DNA of 64,000 nucleotides. Origin: Sphingomonas immobilis (GTDB lineage Bacteria; Pseudomonadota; Alphaproteobacteria; Sphingomonadales; Sphingomonadaceae). Under the pieces are notes generated by a model that did no database searches, was not told the origin of the DNA, and saw nothing but the letters and a program-made list of their open reading frames with translations. Position numbers and translations under genes: made by a program. Each line of letters opens with the position of its first letter. Position 1 is the first letter of the stretch. The DNA is taken from the NCBI RefSeq assembly GCF_030580995.1, contig NZ_JAUQSZ010000001.1, forward strand, positions 62,001 to 126,000, written 5' to 3'. Below are positions 16,852 to 25,640 of the stretch, piece after piece.

Positions 16852-18642
16852 GTGGCCGATCAGAAACGGAATTTGCGGTCGCGCGCCTGGTTCGACAATC
16901 CCGAGAATCCCGACATGACCGCGCTCTATATCGAGCGCTATCTGAATTACGGCCTCAGCCTGGAGGAGCTCCAGTCGGACCGGCCGATCATCGGCATCGC
17001 GCAATCGGGATCGGACCTCGTGCCGTGCAACCGCCATCACCTCGTGCTTGCCGAGCGCGTGCGCGACGGAATCCGCGAGGCGGGCGGCATCCCGATCGAA
17101 TTTCCGACGCATCCGTTGCAGGAAACCGGCAAGCGCCCGACCGCCGGGCTCGACCGCAACCTCGCGTATCTCAGCCTCGTCGAGGTGCTGTTCGGCTATC
17201 CGCTCGACGGCGTGGTGCTCACGATCGGCTGCGACAAGACCACGCCCGCCGCGCTGATGGCGGCGGCGACCGTCAACATCCCGGCGATCGCGCTGTCGGT
17301 CGGGCCGATGCTCAACGGCTGGCACAAGGGCGAGCGGACGGGTTCGGGCACGATCGTGTGGAAAGCGCGCGAGATGCTCGCCGCCGGGGAGATCGACTAT
17401 AAGGGCTTCATCGAGCTGGTCGCCTCGTCGGCGCCGTCGACCGGTTTCTGCAACACGATGGGCACCGCGACGACGATGAACTCGCTGACCGAGGCGCTCG
17501 GCATGTCGCTGCCGGGTTCGGCGGCGATCCCGGCACCGTACCGCGACCGGCAGCAATGCGCGTGGGAAACGGGCCGCCGCATCGTCGAGATGGTGCGCGC
17601 CGACCGCAAGCCCTCCGACATCCTGACGCGCTCTGCCTTCCTTAACGCGATCAAGGTCAATTCAGCGATCGGCGGATCGACCAATGCGCCGATCCACCTC
17701 AACGCGATCGCGCGGCATATCGGCGTCGAGCTGACGCTGGCGGACTGGGAAGAGACCGGCGCGGACGTGCCGCTGATCGTCAACCTGCAGCCCGCCGGCA
17801 CCTATCTCGGCGAGGACTACTACCGCGCGGGCGGCGTGCCCGCGGTGATGGGCATGTTGCTGGAGGCGGGGCAGATCGACGGCTCCGCGATCACCTGCAA
17901 CGGCCGCACGGTCGCCGACAACGTCGGCGGCAAGGCGACCGAGGATGCCGACGTGATCCGCCCGCTCGCCGATCCGCTGAAACATGCGGCGGGCCTGTCG
18001 GTGTTCAGCGGCAATCTGTTCGGCGGGGCGGTGATGAAGCTGAGCGTCATCTCCGACGAATTCCGTGACCGCTATCTGCGCAATCCGAACGATCCCGATG
18101 CGTTCGAGGGCAAGGTGGTCGTGTTCGACGGCCCCGAGGATTATCACCGCCGCATCGACGACGCCGCGCTCGGCATCGACGAGAATACCGTGCTGATCAT
18201 GCGCGGGGCGGGGCCGGTCGGCTATCCCGGCGGCGCGGAGGTGGTGAACATGCGCCCGCCGACCGCGCTGATCCGCGCGGGCGTCCATGCGCTGCCGTGC
18301 ATCGGCGACGGGCGGCAATCGGGCACGTCCGGCTCGCCCTCGATCCTGAACGCGGCGCCCGAGGCGGCGGTCGGCGGCGGGCTAGCGGTCGCGCGCACCG
18401 GCGACCGTATCCGCATCGACCTCAACACGCGCCGCGTCGACCTGTTGGTGTCCGACGAGGAGATGGCAAACCGTCAGGCCGAACTCGCGGCGGTCGAGCA
18501 GACGCTCGCGCCGCCGTCGCAGACGCCGTGGCAGGAAATCCAGCGCGGCATCGTCGGCCAGTTCGATACCGGCGCCGTGCTGGAGCCTGCGGTCAAATAT
18601 CAGCGGATCGCCCAGCGGGGACTGCCGCGGGACAGCCATTGA
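16852..18642 (+). CDS. IlvD/Edd-family sugar-acid dehydratase (galactonate/arabonate type)
   Basis: This is an Fe-S dehydratase of about 596 residues. Cluster cysteines appear in CNRHH near residue 63, [12 protein letters not shown] near 129 and [15 protein letters not shown] near 200; the catalytic-serine loop is [12 protein letters not shown] near 485. The N-terminus ([11 protein letters not shown] and [15 protein letters not shown]) resembles L-arabonate dehydratases. The context with dgoK and dgoA suggests D-galactonate as a substrate, replacing the enolase-type DgoD. I place the start at GTG 16852; the open frame extends upstream to 16642 but that part is promoter sequence. It overlaps the lactonase gene by four bases. 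Confidence 0.88.
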   Translation: MADQKRNLRSRAWFDNPENPDMTALYIERYLNYGLSLEELQSDRPIIGIAQSGSDLVPCNRHHLVLAERVRDGIREAGGIPIEFPTHPLQETGKRPTAGLDRNLAYLSLVEVLFGYPLDGVVLTIGCDKTTPAALMAAATVNIPAIALSVGPMLNGWHKGERTGSGTIVWKAREMLAAGEIDYKGFIELVASSAPSTGFCNTMGTATTMNSLTEALGMSLPGSAAIPAPYRDRQQCAWETGRRIVEMVRADRKPSDILTRSAFLNAIKVNSAIGGSTNAPIHLNAIARHIGVELTLADWEETGADVPLIVNLQPAGTYLGEDYYRAGGVPAVMGMLLEAGQIDGSAITCNGRTVADNVGGKATEDADVIRPLADPLKHAAGLSVFSGNLFGGAVMKLSVISDEFRDRYLRNPNDPDAFEGKVVVFDGPEDYHRRIDDAALGIDENTVLIMRGAGPVGYPGGAEVVNMRPPTALIRAGVHALPCIGDGRQSGTSGSPSILNAAPEAAVGGGLAVARTGDRIRIDLNTRRVDLLVSDEEMANRQAELAAVEQTLAPPSQTPWQEIQRGIVGQFDTGAVLEPAVKYQRIAQRGLPRDSH

Positions 18643-19502
18643 CGCCGCCGCGCGCCATTCCGCGCGAACGACGCGACGTGCTTGGCGAAGGACTGTTGTG
18701 GTCGGCGCGCGAGAATGCGGTCTATTGGACCGACATCCTGGGCCGGCGCGTCAACCGGCTGCGGCTGGCGGACGGGCGGGTCGATAGCTGGGAGGTGCCC
18801 GGCACGATCGGCTGGGTGATCGAGCGTGCGGACGCGCCGGGCTTCGTCGCCGGGCTCGATCGCCGCGTCGTCGCGCTCACGCTCGATCCGCTGACGATCG
18901 AGACGATCGCCGACCCCGATCGCGACGGCAACCGCATGAACGACGCCAAGGCCGATGCCGCCGGTCGCATCTGGTTCGGCACGATGGCGCTCGACGGCGC
19001 GCGGCCGAGCGGGGCGTTCTACCGGCTCGATCGCGACGGCGGCGTCGCGCGGGTCGACGCGGGCTATCGCATCGCCAACGGCCCCGCGATTGCCGAGGAT
19101 GGCCGCACGGTCTTCCACACCGACAGCGGCGAACGCATCGTCTATCGCTTCGCGGTGGCGGCGGACGGCAGCCTCGGCGCGCGCGAGGTGTTCATCCGTT
19201 TCGAGGACGGTTGGGGCGACCCGGACGGGATGACGCTCGACGCCGAAGGGGGCCTGTGGATCGCGTGCTGGGGCGCGGGCTGCGTCACGCGCTTCACGCC
19301 CGAGGGCGCGCGCGACCGATCGATCGCGCTGCCGGCCTCGCAGATCAGCAATTGCATCTTCGCGGGCGAGGCGCTCGACCGGATGTTCGTGACATCGGCA
19401 TCGGACGGTGTCGACGAGCCCGAGGCGGGCGCGCTGTTCGAGATCGATCCCGGCTGCACCGGCACGCCGACCCACCTATCGCGAATGAGGAGAGCAGGAT
19501 GA
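18639..19502 (+). CDS. SMP-30/gluconolactonase-family aldonolactonase
   Basis: This is a six-bladed propeller lactonase of 287 residues, the normal family length. The metal ligands are visible: Glu in LGEGLLW near residue 16, Asn in [19 protein letters not shown] near 100, and Asp in [20 protein letters not shown] near 200. It opens the lactone made by the dehydrogenase to give the aldonate for the dehydratase. The start appears to be TTG 18639, overlapping the dehydratase stop (TTGA); no ATG or GTG lies near the conserved N-terminus. Its stop overlaps the start of the epimerase gene (ATGA). Confidence 0.88.
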   Translation: MTPPRAIPRERRDVLGEGLLWSARENAVYWTDILGRRVNRLRLADGRVDSWEVPGTIGWVIERADAPGFVAGLDRRVVALTLDPLTIETIADPDRDGNRMNDAKADAAGRIWFGTMALDGARPSGAFYRLDRDGGVARVDAGYRIANGPAIAEDGRTVFHTDSGERIVYRFAVAADGSLGAREVFIRFEDGWGDPDGMTLDAEGGLWIACWGAGCVTRFTPEGARDRSIALPASQISNCIFAGEALDRMFVTSASDGVDEPEAGALFEIDPGCTGTPTHLSRMRRAG

Positions 19503-20647
19503 CACGAGCAAACGGCCTTGCGCTGGCAGGCAGCGCGCTGGCCCTGATGCTGGCGGCCCCCGCCGTCGCGGGCGAGGCGAAGCAGGCGACGTTCGGCACG
19601 CTGCCCGACGGCCGTGCGGTGGCGGCGGTGACGCTGACCAACGGCCACGGCGTTTCCGCGCGGATCATCGCGCTGGGTGCTGCGATCCAGTCGATGATGC
19701 TGCCGGGCCGGGACGGCAAGGCCGTCGATATCGCGGTCGGTTACGACACGCTCGACGGTTATGCGACCAAGCCCGAGTTCTTCGGGGCGACGGTCGGCCG
19801 CGTCGCCAATCGCATCGCCAAGGGACGCTACACGTTCGACGGCCGTGCCTATGAGACGCCGGTCAACAACGGCCCCAATTCGCTGCACGGCGGCACCAAG
19901 GGCTTCGACAAGGTGCTGTGGGAGGTGGTCGAGACCAAGAGCGGCCCGACCGCGTCGGTGACGCTGCGCTACGTCAGCCCGGACGGCGACATGGGCTATC
20001 CGGGGACGCTGACGACGTTCGCGACCTATGCGCTCAACGAGAAGAACGAACTGTCGATCGAATACCGTGCGACCACCGACAAGCCGACGCTCGTCAACAT
20101 ATCGAACCATGCCTATTGGAACCTCGGCGGGCCCGGCTTCGCGGGCGGCGCGATGGGGCATGTCGTCACCATCCCGGCGGATCGCTACACCCCGACCGAC
20201 GCCACCGCGATCCCGACCGGCGCGCTGCCGAGCGTGGCGGGCACGGTGTTCGACTTCCGTACCCCCCATGCTGTCGGCGCGCGGGTGCGCGACGGGCGCG
20301 ACATGCAGATCGTCTATGGCCGCGGGTACGATCACAATTGGGTGATCGGCACCGCCGTGACCGCGCAGACGCATCTGATGGCCAAGGTGACCGAGCCGGT
20401 ATCCGGCCGGGGGTTCGAGCTATGGTCGAACCAGCCGGGTCTGCAATTCTATTCGGGCAATTTCTTCGACGGCACCGTCGTCGGCAAGGGCGGGCAGATC
20501 TACCGCATGGGCGACGCGATCGTGATGGAGCCGCAGCTTTTCCCCGATGCGCCGAACCAGCCGAAATTCCCCTCGGCGCGGCTCGATCCCGGCCAGACCT
20601 ATCGCAACGTGATCGTCTACAAATTCACCACCGGCGCGAAGCGCTAA
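19499..20647 (+). CDS. galM: Aldose 1-epimerase (mutarotase), exported
   Basis: The 382-residue protein has a signal peptide ending near residue 24 (APAVAG). The GalM fold shows VGRVANRIAKGRYTFDG, NSLHGG with the substrate His near 120, ISNHAYWNLGG with the catalytic His near 205, and MEPQLFPDAPN with the catalytic Glu near 345. It interconverts alpha and beta anomers of galactose or related sugars, here apparently in the periplasm before uptake. ATG 19499 is preceded by AGGAGAGCAGG. It is fourth in the divergent set after dehydratase and lactonase. Confidence 0.92.
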   Translation: MTRANGLALAGSALALMLAAPAVAGEAKQATFGTLPDGRAVAAVTLTNGHGVSARIIALGAAIQSMMLPGRDGKAVDIAVGYDTLDGYATKPEFFGATVGRVANRIAKGRYTFDGRAYETPVNNGPNSLHGGTKGFDKVLWEVVETKSGPTASVTLRYVSPDGDMGYPGTLTTFATYALNEKNELSIEYRATTDKPTLVNISNHAYWNLGGPGFAGGAMGHVVTIPADRYTPTDATAIPTGALPSVAGTVFDFRTPHAVGARVRDGRDMQIVYGRGYDHNWVIGTAVTAQTHLMAKVTEPVSGRGFELWSNQPGLQFYSGNFFDGTVVGKGGQIYRMGDAIVMEPQLFPDAPNQPKFPSARLDPGQTYRNVIVYKFTTGAKR

Positions 20648-20666
20648 GGCTTCCGGGAGAGAAAAC

Positions 20667-21803
20667 ATGAAGACATTCAGCACCTTGCTGCTCGGCACGG
20701 CGATGATCGCGACGCTGGCCGGCACCCCCGCCGAAGCGCGCGACCGCTGGACGGCCAAGCAGGCGAACGCCTGGTACGGGCGGCAGCCGTGGCTGGTCGG
20801 ATCGAATTACGCGCCGGCCTCCGCCATCAACCAGCTCGAGATGTGGCAGGCCGCGACCTGGAACCCGGCGCAGATCGATCATGAGCTGGGGCTGGCCGAG
20901 GGCATCGGCATGAACACGATGCGCGTGTTCCTGCACGATCAATTGTGGGAGCAAGACCCGGAGGGCTTCAAGCAACGGATGGACCAGTTCCTGACGATCG
21001 CGGCGAAGCACAAGATCAAGCCGCTGTTCGTCCTGTTCGACAGTTGCTGGGATCCGAACCCGGTGCTCGGGCCGCAGCACCCGCCGATTCCGGGCGTCCA
21101 CAATTCGGGCTGGGTGCAGTCGCCGGGCCTGCCGGGGCTGCGCGACAAGGCGCGCTATCCCAAGTACCGCGCCTATGTCGAAGGCGTGATCGGCGCGTTC
21201 GCCAAGGACGACCGGATCATGGGCTGGGATCTGTGGAACGAGCCCGACAACCCCGCCGACCAGTATAAGGACCAGGACGGCAAGGAGCCGCTGGTCCGCG
21301 CGCTGCTGGCGCAGGTGTTCGAATGGGCGCGCGCCGCCGATCCGTCGCAGCCGCTGACCAGCGGCGTGTGGTGGCACGACGACTGGGCGACGCCGGGCAA
21401 GCTGACGCCGATGGAGAAGCTGCAGCTCAGCCAGTCGGACGTGATCTCGTTCCACGATTACGGCTGGCCCGAGCAGTTCGAGGGGCGCGTGAAGCAGCTC
21501 CAGGGCTATGGCCGCCCGATCCTGTGCACCGAATTCATGGCGCGCGGCAACGGATCGACCTTCGACGGATCGCTGCCGATCGGCAAGAAATACAATGTCG
21601 CGATGATCAACTGGGGCTTCGTCGACGGCAAGACGCAGACGCGGCTGCCGTGGGACAGCTGGAAGAAGCCCTATGTGGTCGATGAGCCGACGCTCTGGTT
21701 CCACGAGGTGTTCCGCGCCGACGGCACGCCGTACCGCCCGGCGGAGGCGGCGCTGATCCGGCGGCTGTCGGCCGCGCCGAAATCGGTGGTGCCGCTGCAA
21801 TAG
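20667..21803 (+). CDS. Secreted clan GH-A glycoside hydrolase (GH5-like)
   Basis: The 378-residue protein has a signal peptide ending near residue 25 (TPAEARD) and a TIM barrel with GMNTMRVFLHDQLWEQ, IMGWDLWNEPDN (acid/base Glu near 195) and PILCTEFMARGNG (nucleophile Glu near 290). The NEP and TEF motifs place it in clan GH-A, where GH5 endo-glucanases and mannanases and similar enzymes belong; the exact family is not clear. It is 19 bp after galM and probably degrades the polysaccharide that feeds the galactose route. Confidence 0.8.
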   Translation: MKTFSTLLLGTAMIATLAGTPAEARDRWTAKQANAWYGRQPWLVGSNYAPASAINQLEMWQAATWNPAQIDHELGLAEGIGMNTMRVFLHDQLWEQDPEGFKQRMDQFLTIAAKHKIKPLFVLFDSCWDPNPVLGPQHPPIPGVHNSGWVQSPGLPGLRDKARYPKYRAYVEGVIGAFAKDDRIMGWDLWNEPDNPADQYKDQDGKEPLVRALLAQVFEWARAADPSQPLTSGVWWHDDWATPGKLTPMEKLQLSQSDVISFHDYGWPEQFEGRVKQLQGYGRPILCTEFMARGNGSTFDGSLPIGKKYNVAMINWGFVDGKTQTRLPWDSWKKPYVVDEPTLWFHEVFRADGTPYRPAEAALIRRLSAAPKSVVPLQ

Positions 21804-21859
21804 GGGACGACTGGCGGTGCCGATGGTTCGCGCCGGCATCGCTCCATCATTTCACGTGG

Positions 21860-21883
21860 TCTGACAAATAATACTTGTCGTAT
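21860..21883. promoter_or_regulatory. Candidate FCD-regulator site upstream of the large TonB receptor
   Basis: TCTGACAAATAA (21860-21871) is nearly identical to the site at 16719. It overlaps two inverted pairs, GACAA/TTGTC (21863-21879) and ATAC/GTAT (21871-21883). It lies about 70 bp before the receptor start. An alternative reading is an ordinary AT-rich -10 region. Confidence 0.4.
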
Positions 21884-21953
21884 ACCAACCGGCGCTGTAG
21901 GCAGCGTGATCAGTCGAATGGAAAAGTCGGCGCGATCTTTCAGGAGGGGTTGA

Positions 21954-24752
21954 ATGGTTTCGAAATTCGCAGTGCTGTCGTCGGTGTCGCTGGTCGCCAT
22001 GCTGATCGGTGCGACGCCCGCTTGCGCCGCTGCCGATCCGGCACCCGCCGCGCAAGATCAGGCCCAGGCTCCCGCCACATCCGCCGTCGAGGAAAGTGCG
22101 CCCGAGGATGTCGTCGTCACGGGCTTCCGCGCCTCGCTCGCCAAGGCGGCCGACATCAAGCGCAACTCGCTGAACGTGGTCGATTCGATCGTCGCCGACG
22201 ATATCGGCAAGCTCCCCGATCGCACCGTCGCCGCTGCGCTGCAGCGCGTGCCGGGCGTGCAGGTGACGGTGGGTGACAATAACGAGATCGTCGGCCCGAT
22301 CGTGCGCGGCCTGCCCGACATTCTCACCACGCTCGACGGGCGCGAGATCTTCACCGGCACCGGCCGCGGCTTCGCCTATCAGGATCTGCCGGCCGAGGCG
22401 CTGGCGGGGGCGGACGTCTACAAATCGACGTCGGCCGAACTGATCGAAGGCGGCGTCGCCGGCGTCATCAACCTGCGCCTGCACAAGCCGTTCGATTTCA
22501 AGGGCTTCACGCTCGCCGCCAACGGCCGTGCGATCTACACCGCCAACACCCAGGAAGTGAACCCGGTGCTCGGCCTGCTCGTGTCGGACCGCTTTGATAC
22601 GGGCATCGGCGAGATCGGCATCCTCGGCGACATCTCCTACGCCCGCAACCGCTTCGACCGGCCGGTCGCGTTCAACTGCGACTTCCGCAGCGGCACGCAG
22701 GGCCCCCCGGGTGCGGCCGGCGTGATCGCGCCGACCTGCGTCGGCGGCGTCAGCCAGGAAGGCACGTACGAGCGCAAGCAGGGCAACCTCGCGCTGCAGT
22801 GGAAGGCGGCGCCGGGCCTCGAGATCTACGCCAACGGACTCTACACCGAATATGTCAGCCGCTGGGCGAGCAACTTCCTGATCGACGACGTCTTCGGCGG
22901 CACGTCGTTCAGCAACGTGACCAAGACCAGCCAGTGCCAGGATTATAACGTCGGCTCTGACGGTTTTTATCAGGAGCCGGGGAAATTCAGGCCCGACGGC
23001 ACACCGATCCCGTCGTTCCGGCAGAACCTCTGCACGGCATCGGGCTTCACATCGAACAACCACGGTGGCTTCACCAGCACGCAGGCGCATTTCGACCGCA
23101 CGCAGGTCTATATCATCTCGGGCGGCGCGAAGTGGACGTCAGGCGCGCTCGATCTGGCGGCGGACGTTTCGTACCAGCATTCGCGTGTGCGCAACCAGAA
23201 CTTCATTCTGGATATCTTCAAGGCCGGCAACGGCATCACGACCAACGTGCAGACAAACGTCAACGGCGGCACGAATTTCGTCGATACCGCCAACGGCCTG
23301 GGGGATCCCGCCAACTTCGCGCTGTCGCCGCTCAACCAGGACAATATCCGCGACATCGGCAAGGAGTTCGCGGCGAAGGTCGATGGCACCTACCGGGTCG
23401 GCACGATCCTCGACAATATCCAGTTCGGCCTGCGCTATGCCGATCACAGCGCGACGCACCAGCAGTCGCTCGGCGGCGTCAATCCTGACGGCGTGCGCGG
23501 CACGCTGATTTCCAATGTCTCGTTCCTTCCCGCAGATTTTCTGGTCCATTCGTCGGGCATTCCGAGCGTGAACGGTAATTTCGGCGTGATCGTGCCGAAC
23601 CAGGATCAATTGCGTGATCCCGCCATCCAGGACCAGTTGCGCAAGCTGTACGGTTTGTCGGCCGGTTGGCCGGAATTCACGCCCGACCGCGCCTTCGCTG
23701 CGGGTGAGAAAACCTATTCGGGGTATCTGCAGGCGGGTTACAAAATCCCGTTCGGTGGTTCGATCGAACTCGACGGTCAGATCGGCGGGCGCTTCACGCA
23801 CACCGAGCGCACCATCAGCGGCGCGGCATACGTTACCCCGGCACCCACGACCGCAGTGCCCAATCCAGCGGCGGTGCTCACGCCGTTCGGCGCCAAAACG
23901 ACCGATGACAACTTCCTGCCCAACGCGAGCGCCCGCCTCAAGTTCGGCGGCGGCCTGCAGGCGCGCTTCACCTATGCGCGCGCGATCGCCCGGCCGAGCT
24001 TCGGTGATCTCAACCCCGGTCTCAGCTATCTGATCTCGACAAACAGTCTGATCCTGCCGGCGGGATCGGGCGGCAACCCCAATCTGCGCCCGCAGAAGTC
24101 CGACTCGTTCGACGCCACGCTGGAATATTACTTCTCGCGCAACGGCTTCATCGCGATCGGCGGCTATTACAAGGACATCAAGGACCGCGTGATCAGCCAG
24201 AGCCAGGTCGAGACGATCAACGGCTTCGACTATAACATCACGCGCCCGCGCAACGTCGGCGCGGTGACGCTCAAGGGCATCGAGGTGAGCGCGCAGACGT
24301 TCTTCGATTTCCTGCCCGGCGCGTGGAGCGGGTTCGGCGTGTTCGGCAACTTCACGCTTGCCGACAGCAAGGTGAACACGGTTGGCGATCCGCTGTTCGG
24401 CCAGTCCATCCAGGGCGTGTCGAAGTACAATTACAACATCGGCGGCCTGTACGACAAGAACGGCCTGACCGGCCGCGTCGTCTACACCTATCGCTCGGGC
24501 TATTATGACGAGAATTACGGCGGCACCAACGTGCGGCCGGTCGGTCAGACGCTGATCCTCAACCAGGTGCGCCCGAACGGACGCCTCGACGCCAGCATCG
24601 GCTACGAGTTCCAGAAGGGCGTGACGATCTCGATCGACGGCACCAACCTGACGCACGCGAAGTACAAGAGCTACTACGGCGACTCCGCGCTGCCGCGCGA
24701 CACCCGCTTCGACGATTCGTCCTACTCGATCGGCGTGGCGATGCGCTTCTGA
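21954..24752 (+). CDS. TonB-dependent receptor, sugar-utilisation type
   Basis: The 932-residue receptor has a signal peptide ending near residue 24 (TPACAAA). The plug contains VVVTGFRASLAKAADIKR, DDIGKLPDRTVAAALQRVPGVQV and VKS-like YKSTSAELIEGGVAGVINLR, and the barrel ends in SYSIGVAMRF. The size and plug motifs match receptors that proteobacteria use for oligosaccharides. It has a strong GGAGGGG before the ATG and a terminator directly after it. With the GH43, GH-A and symporter genes it supplies the outer-membrane step of the locus. Confidence 0.93.
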   Translation: MVSKFAVLSSVSLVAMLIGATPACAAADPAPAAQDQAQAPATSAVEESAPEDVVVTGFRASLAKAADIKRNSLNVVDSIVADDIGKLPDRTVAAALQRVPGVQVTVGDNNEIVGPIVRGLPDILTTLDGREIFTGTGRGFAYQDLPAEALAGADVYKSTSAELIEGGVAGVINLRLHKPFDFKGFTLAANGRAIYTANTQEVNPVLGLLVSDRFDTGIGEIGILGDISYARNRFDRPVAFNCDFRSGTQGPPGAAGVIAPTCVGGVSQEGTYERKQGNLALQWKAAPGLEIYANGLYTEYVSRWASNFLIDDVFGGTSFSNVTKTSQCQDYNVGSDGFYQEPGKFRPDGTPIPSFRQNLCTASGFTSNNHGGFTSTQAHFDRTQVYIISGGAKWTSGALDLAADVSYQHSRVRNQNFILDIFKAGNGITTNVQTNVNGGTNFVDTANGLGDPANFALSPLNQDNIRDIGKEFAAKVDGTYRVGTILDNIQFGLRYADHSATHQQSLGGVNPDGVRGTLISNVSFLPADFLVHSSGIPSVNGNFGVIVPNQDQLRDPAIQDQLRKLYGLSAGWPEFTPDRAFAAGEKTYSGYLQAGYKIPFGGSIELDGQIGGRFTHTERTISGAAYVTPAPTTAVPNPAAVLTPFGAKTTDDNFLPNASARLKFGGGLQARFTYARAIARPSFGDLNPGLSYLISTNSLILPAGSGGNPNLRPQKSDSFDATLEYYFSRNGFIAIGGYYKDIKDRVISQSQVETINGFDYNITRPRNVGAVTLKGIEVSAQTFFDFLPGAWSGFGVFGNFTLADSKVNTVGDPLFGQSIQGVSKYNYNIGGLYDKNGLTGRVVYTYRSGYYDENYGGTNVRPVGQTLILNQVRPNGRLDASIGYEFQKGVTISIDGTNLTHAKYKSYYGDSALPRDTRFDDSSYSIGVAMRF

Positions 24753-24778
24753 CGCTTCCTCCTCCCGGAAGCCTTTCG

Positions 24779-24812
24779 CGGACGTGGCCTTTCCCGGCCA
24801 CGTCCGTTTTTT
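24779..24812 (+). terminator. Rho-independent terminator after the TonB receptor
   Basis: The 11-bp stem CGGACGTGGCC / GGCCACGTCCG (24779-24789, 24796-24806) encloses a 6-base loop and is followed by six T residues. It closes the plus-strand transcript and abuts the end of the convergent gntR gene. Confidence 0.88.
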
Positions 24813-25533
24813 ATTCGCTGGCGCTGGACTTCACGATCAGCTCCATCACCTCGTCGATGATGTTCATCATCGCCGTGCGCGCCGCCTCCGGGTCGCGTGC
24901 TTCGATGGCGTGCATCACGGCTTCATGCGCGGCGAGATCGGCAGTGCGGCCCTGGATGCGGTTGGTGAAGCGGATCGAGGTGCGCAGCGCCGTCGCCACC
25001 ACGTCGCAGAATTGCGCGAAGAACGGGTTGGTCGAGGCGCGCAGGATCGCGACGTGAAAGGCGATGTCGGCCTCCAGCGTATCGTCGCCGCCGTTATCGG
25101 CCACCTGCATACGGCCGAAACCGGCGCGGATCAGCGCGAGCCCCTGTTCGTCGGCGAAGCGCGCCGCGAGCGATGCGGCAGCGGGCTCAATCGCGACACG
25201 CAACTGGTTGAACTCGCGCAGCAACTCGATCGAGAATTTGCGGTCGAGCAGCCAGCGAAGCACGTCGGGATCGAACAGGTTCCACGTGCTGTCGGGCTGG
25301 ACGATCGTGCCCTGCCGCGGCCGCGCGCTGAGCAGGCCCTTGGTCGTCAGCATCTTGACCGCCTCGCGCGTGACCGAGCGGCTGACGCCGTGCTGTTTCG
25401 ACAGTTCGGCCTCGGTCGGGAAGGGGCGGTCGGCATAGCCGCCGGTGACGATCGTCTTGCCGAGATGATCGAGCAATCCGTAGGTCAGGTTCCGGCCCAG
25501 CGAGACCCTGATTTCGCTCGGATCGGTAGACAT
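24811..25533 (-). CDS. GntR-family regulator, FadR/FCD subfamily
   Basis: This is a regulator of about 240 residues. The winged HTH spans roughly residues 10-75 (FPTEAELSKQHGVSRSVTREAVKMLTTKGLLSARPRQGT), and the all-helical FCD domain roughly 100-230 has the metal-site pattern EADIAFHVAILRAS and DLAAHEAVMHAIEARD. FCD regulators bind organic acids such as sugar-acid intermediates. ATG 25533 is chosen because GGGGAG precedes it by eight bases; an in-frame GTG lies at 25542. It is divergent from the symporter-dgoK-dgoA operon and is the obvious local regulator. Confidence 0.9.
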   Translation of the reverse strand: MSTDPSEIRVSLGRNLTYGLLDHLGKTIVTGGYADRPFPTEAELSKQHGVSRSVTREAVKMLTTKGLLSARPRQGTIVQPDSTWNLFDPDVLRWLLDRKFSIELLREFNQLRVAIEPAAASLAARFADEQGLALIRAGFGRMQVADNGGDDTLEADIAFHVAILRASTNPFFAQFCDVVATALRTSIRFTNRIQGRTADLAAHEAVMHAIEARDPEAARTAMMNIIDEVMELIVKSSASE

Positions 25534-25569
25534 CGCTTGCACTCCCCGCGGATAAACTGGTAGGTCTAA

Positions 25570-25584
25570 TAGATCATATAAATA
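25570..25584. promoter_or_regulatory. Candidate FCD-regulator site in the gntR-symporter gap
   Basis: TAGATCATATAAATA differs from 15705-15719 at one position. It sits between the divergent gntR and symporter starts, where autoregulation and operon control could share one operator. Confidence 0.45.
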
Positions 25585-25640
25585 GGCAAGTCGCTAGGTC
25601 TGTCCTAGCGCTCAAGCCTTGCATGGGGAAGGGTCCATCG

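Noticed and set aside
18297..18638. N-terminal extension of the lactonase frame inside the dehydratase gene
   Set aside because: Out-of-frame reading of the dehydratase; the SMP-30 fold begins after TTG 18639.
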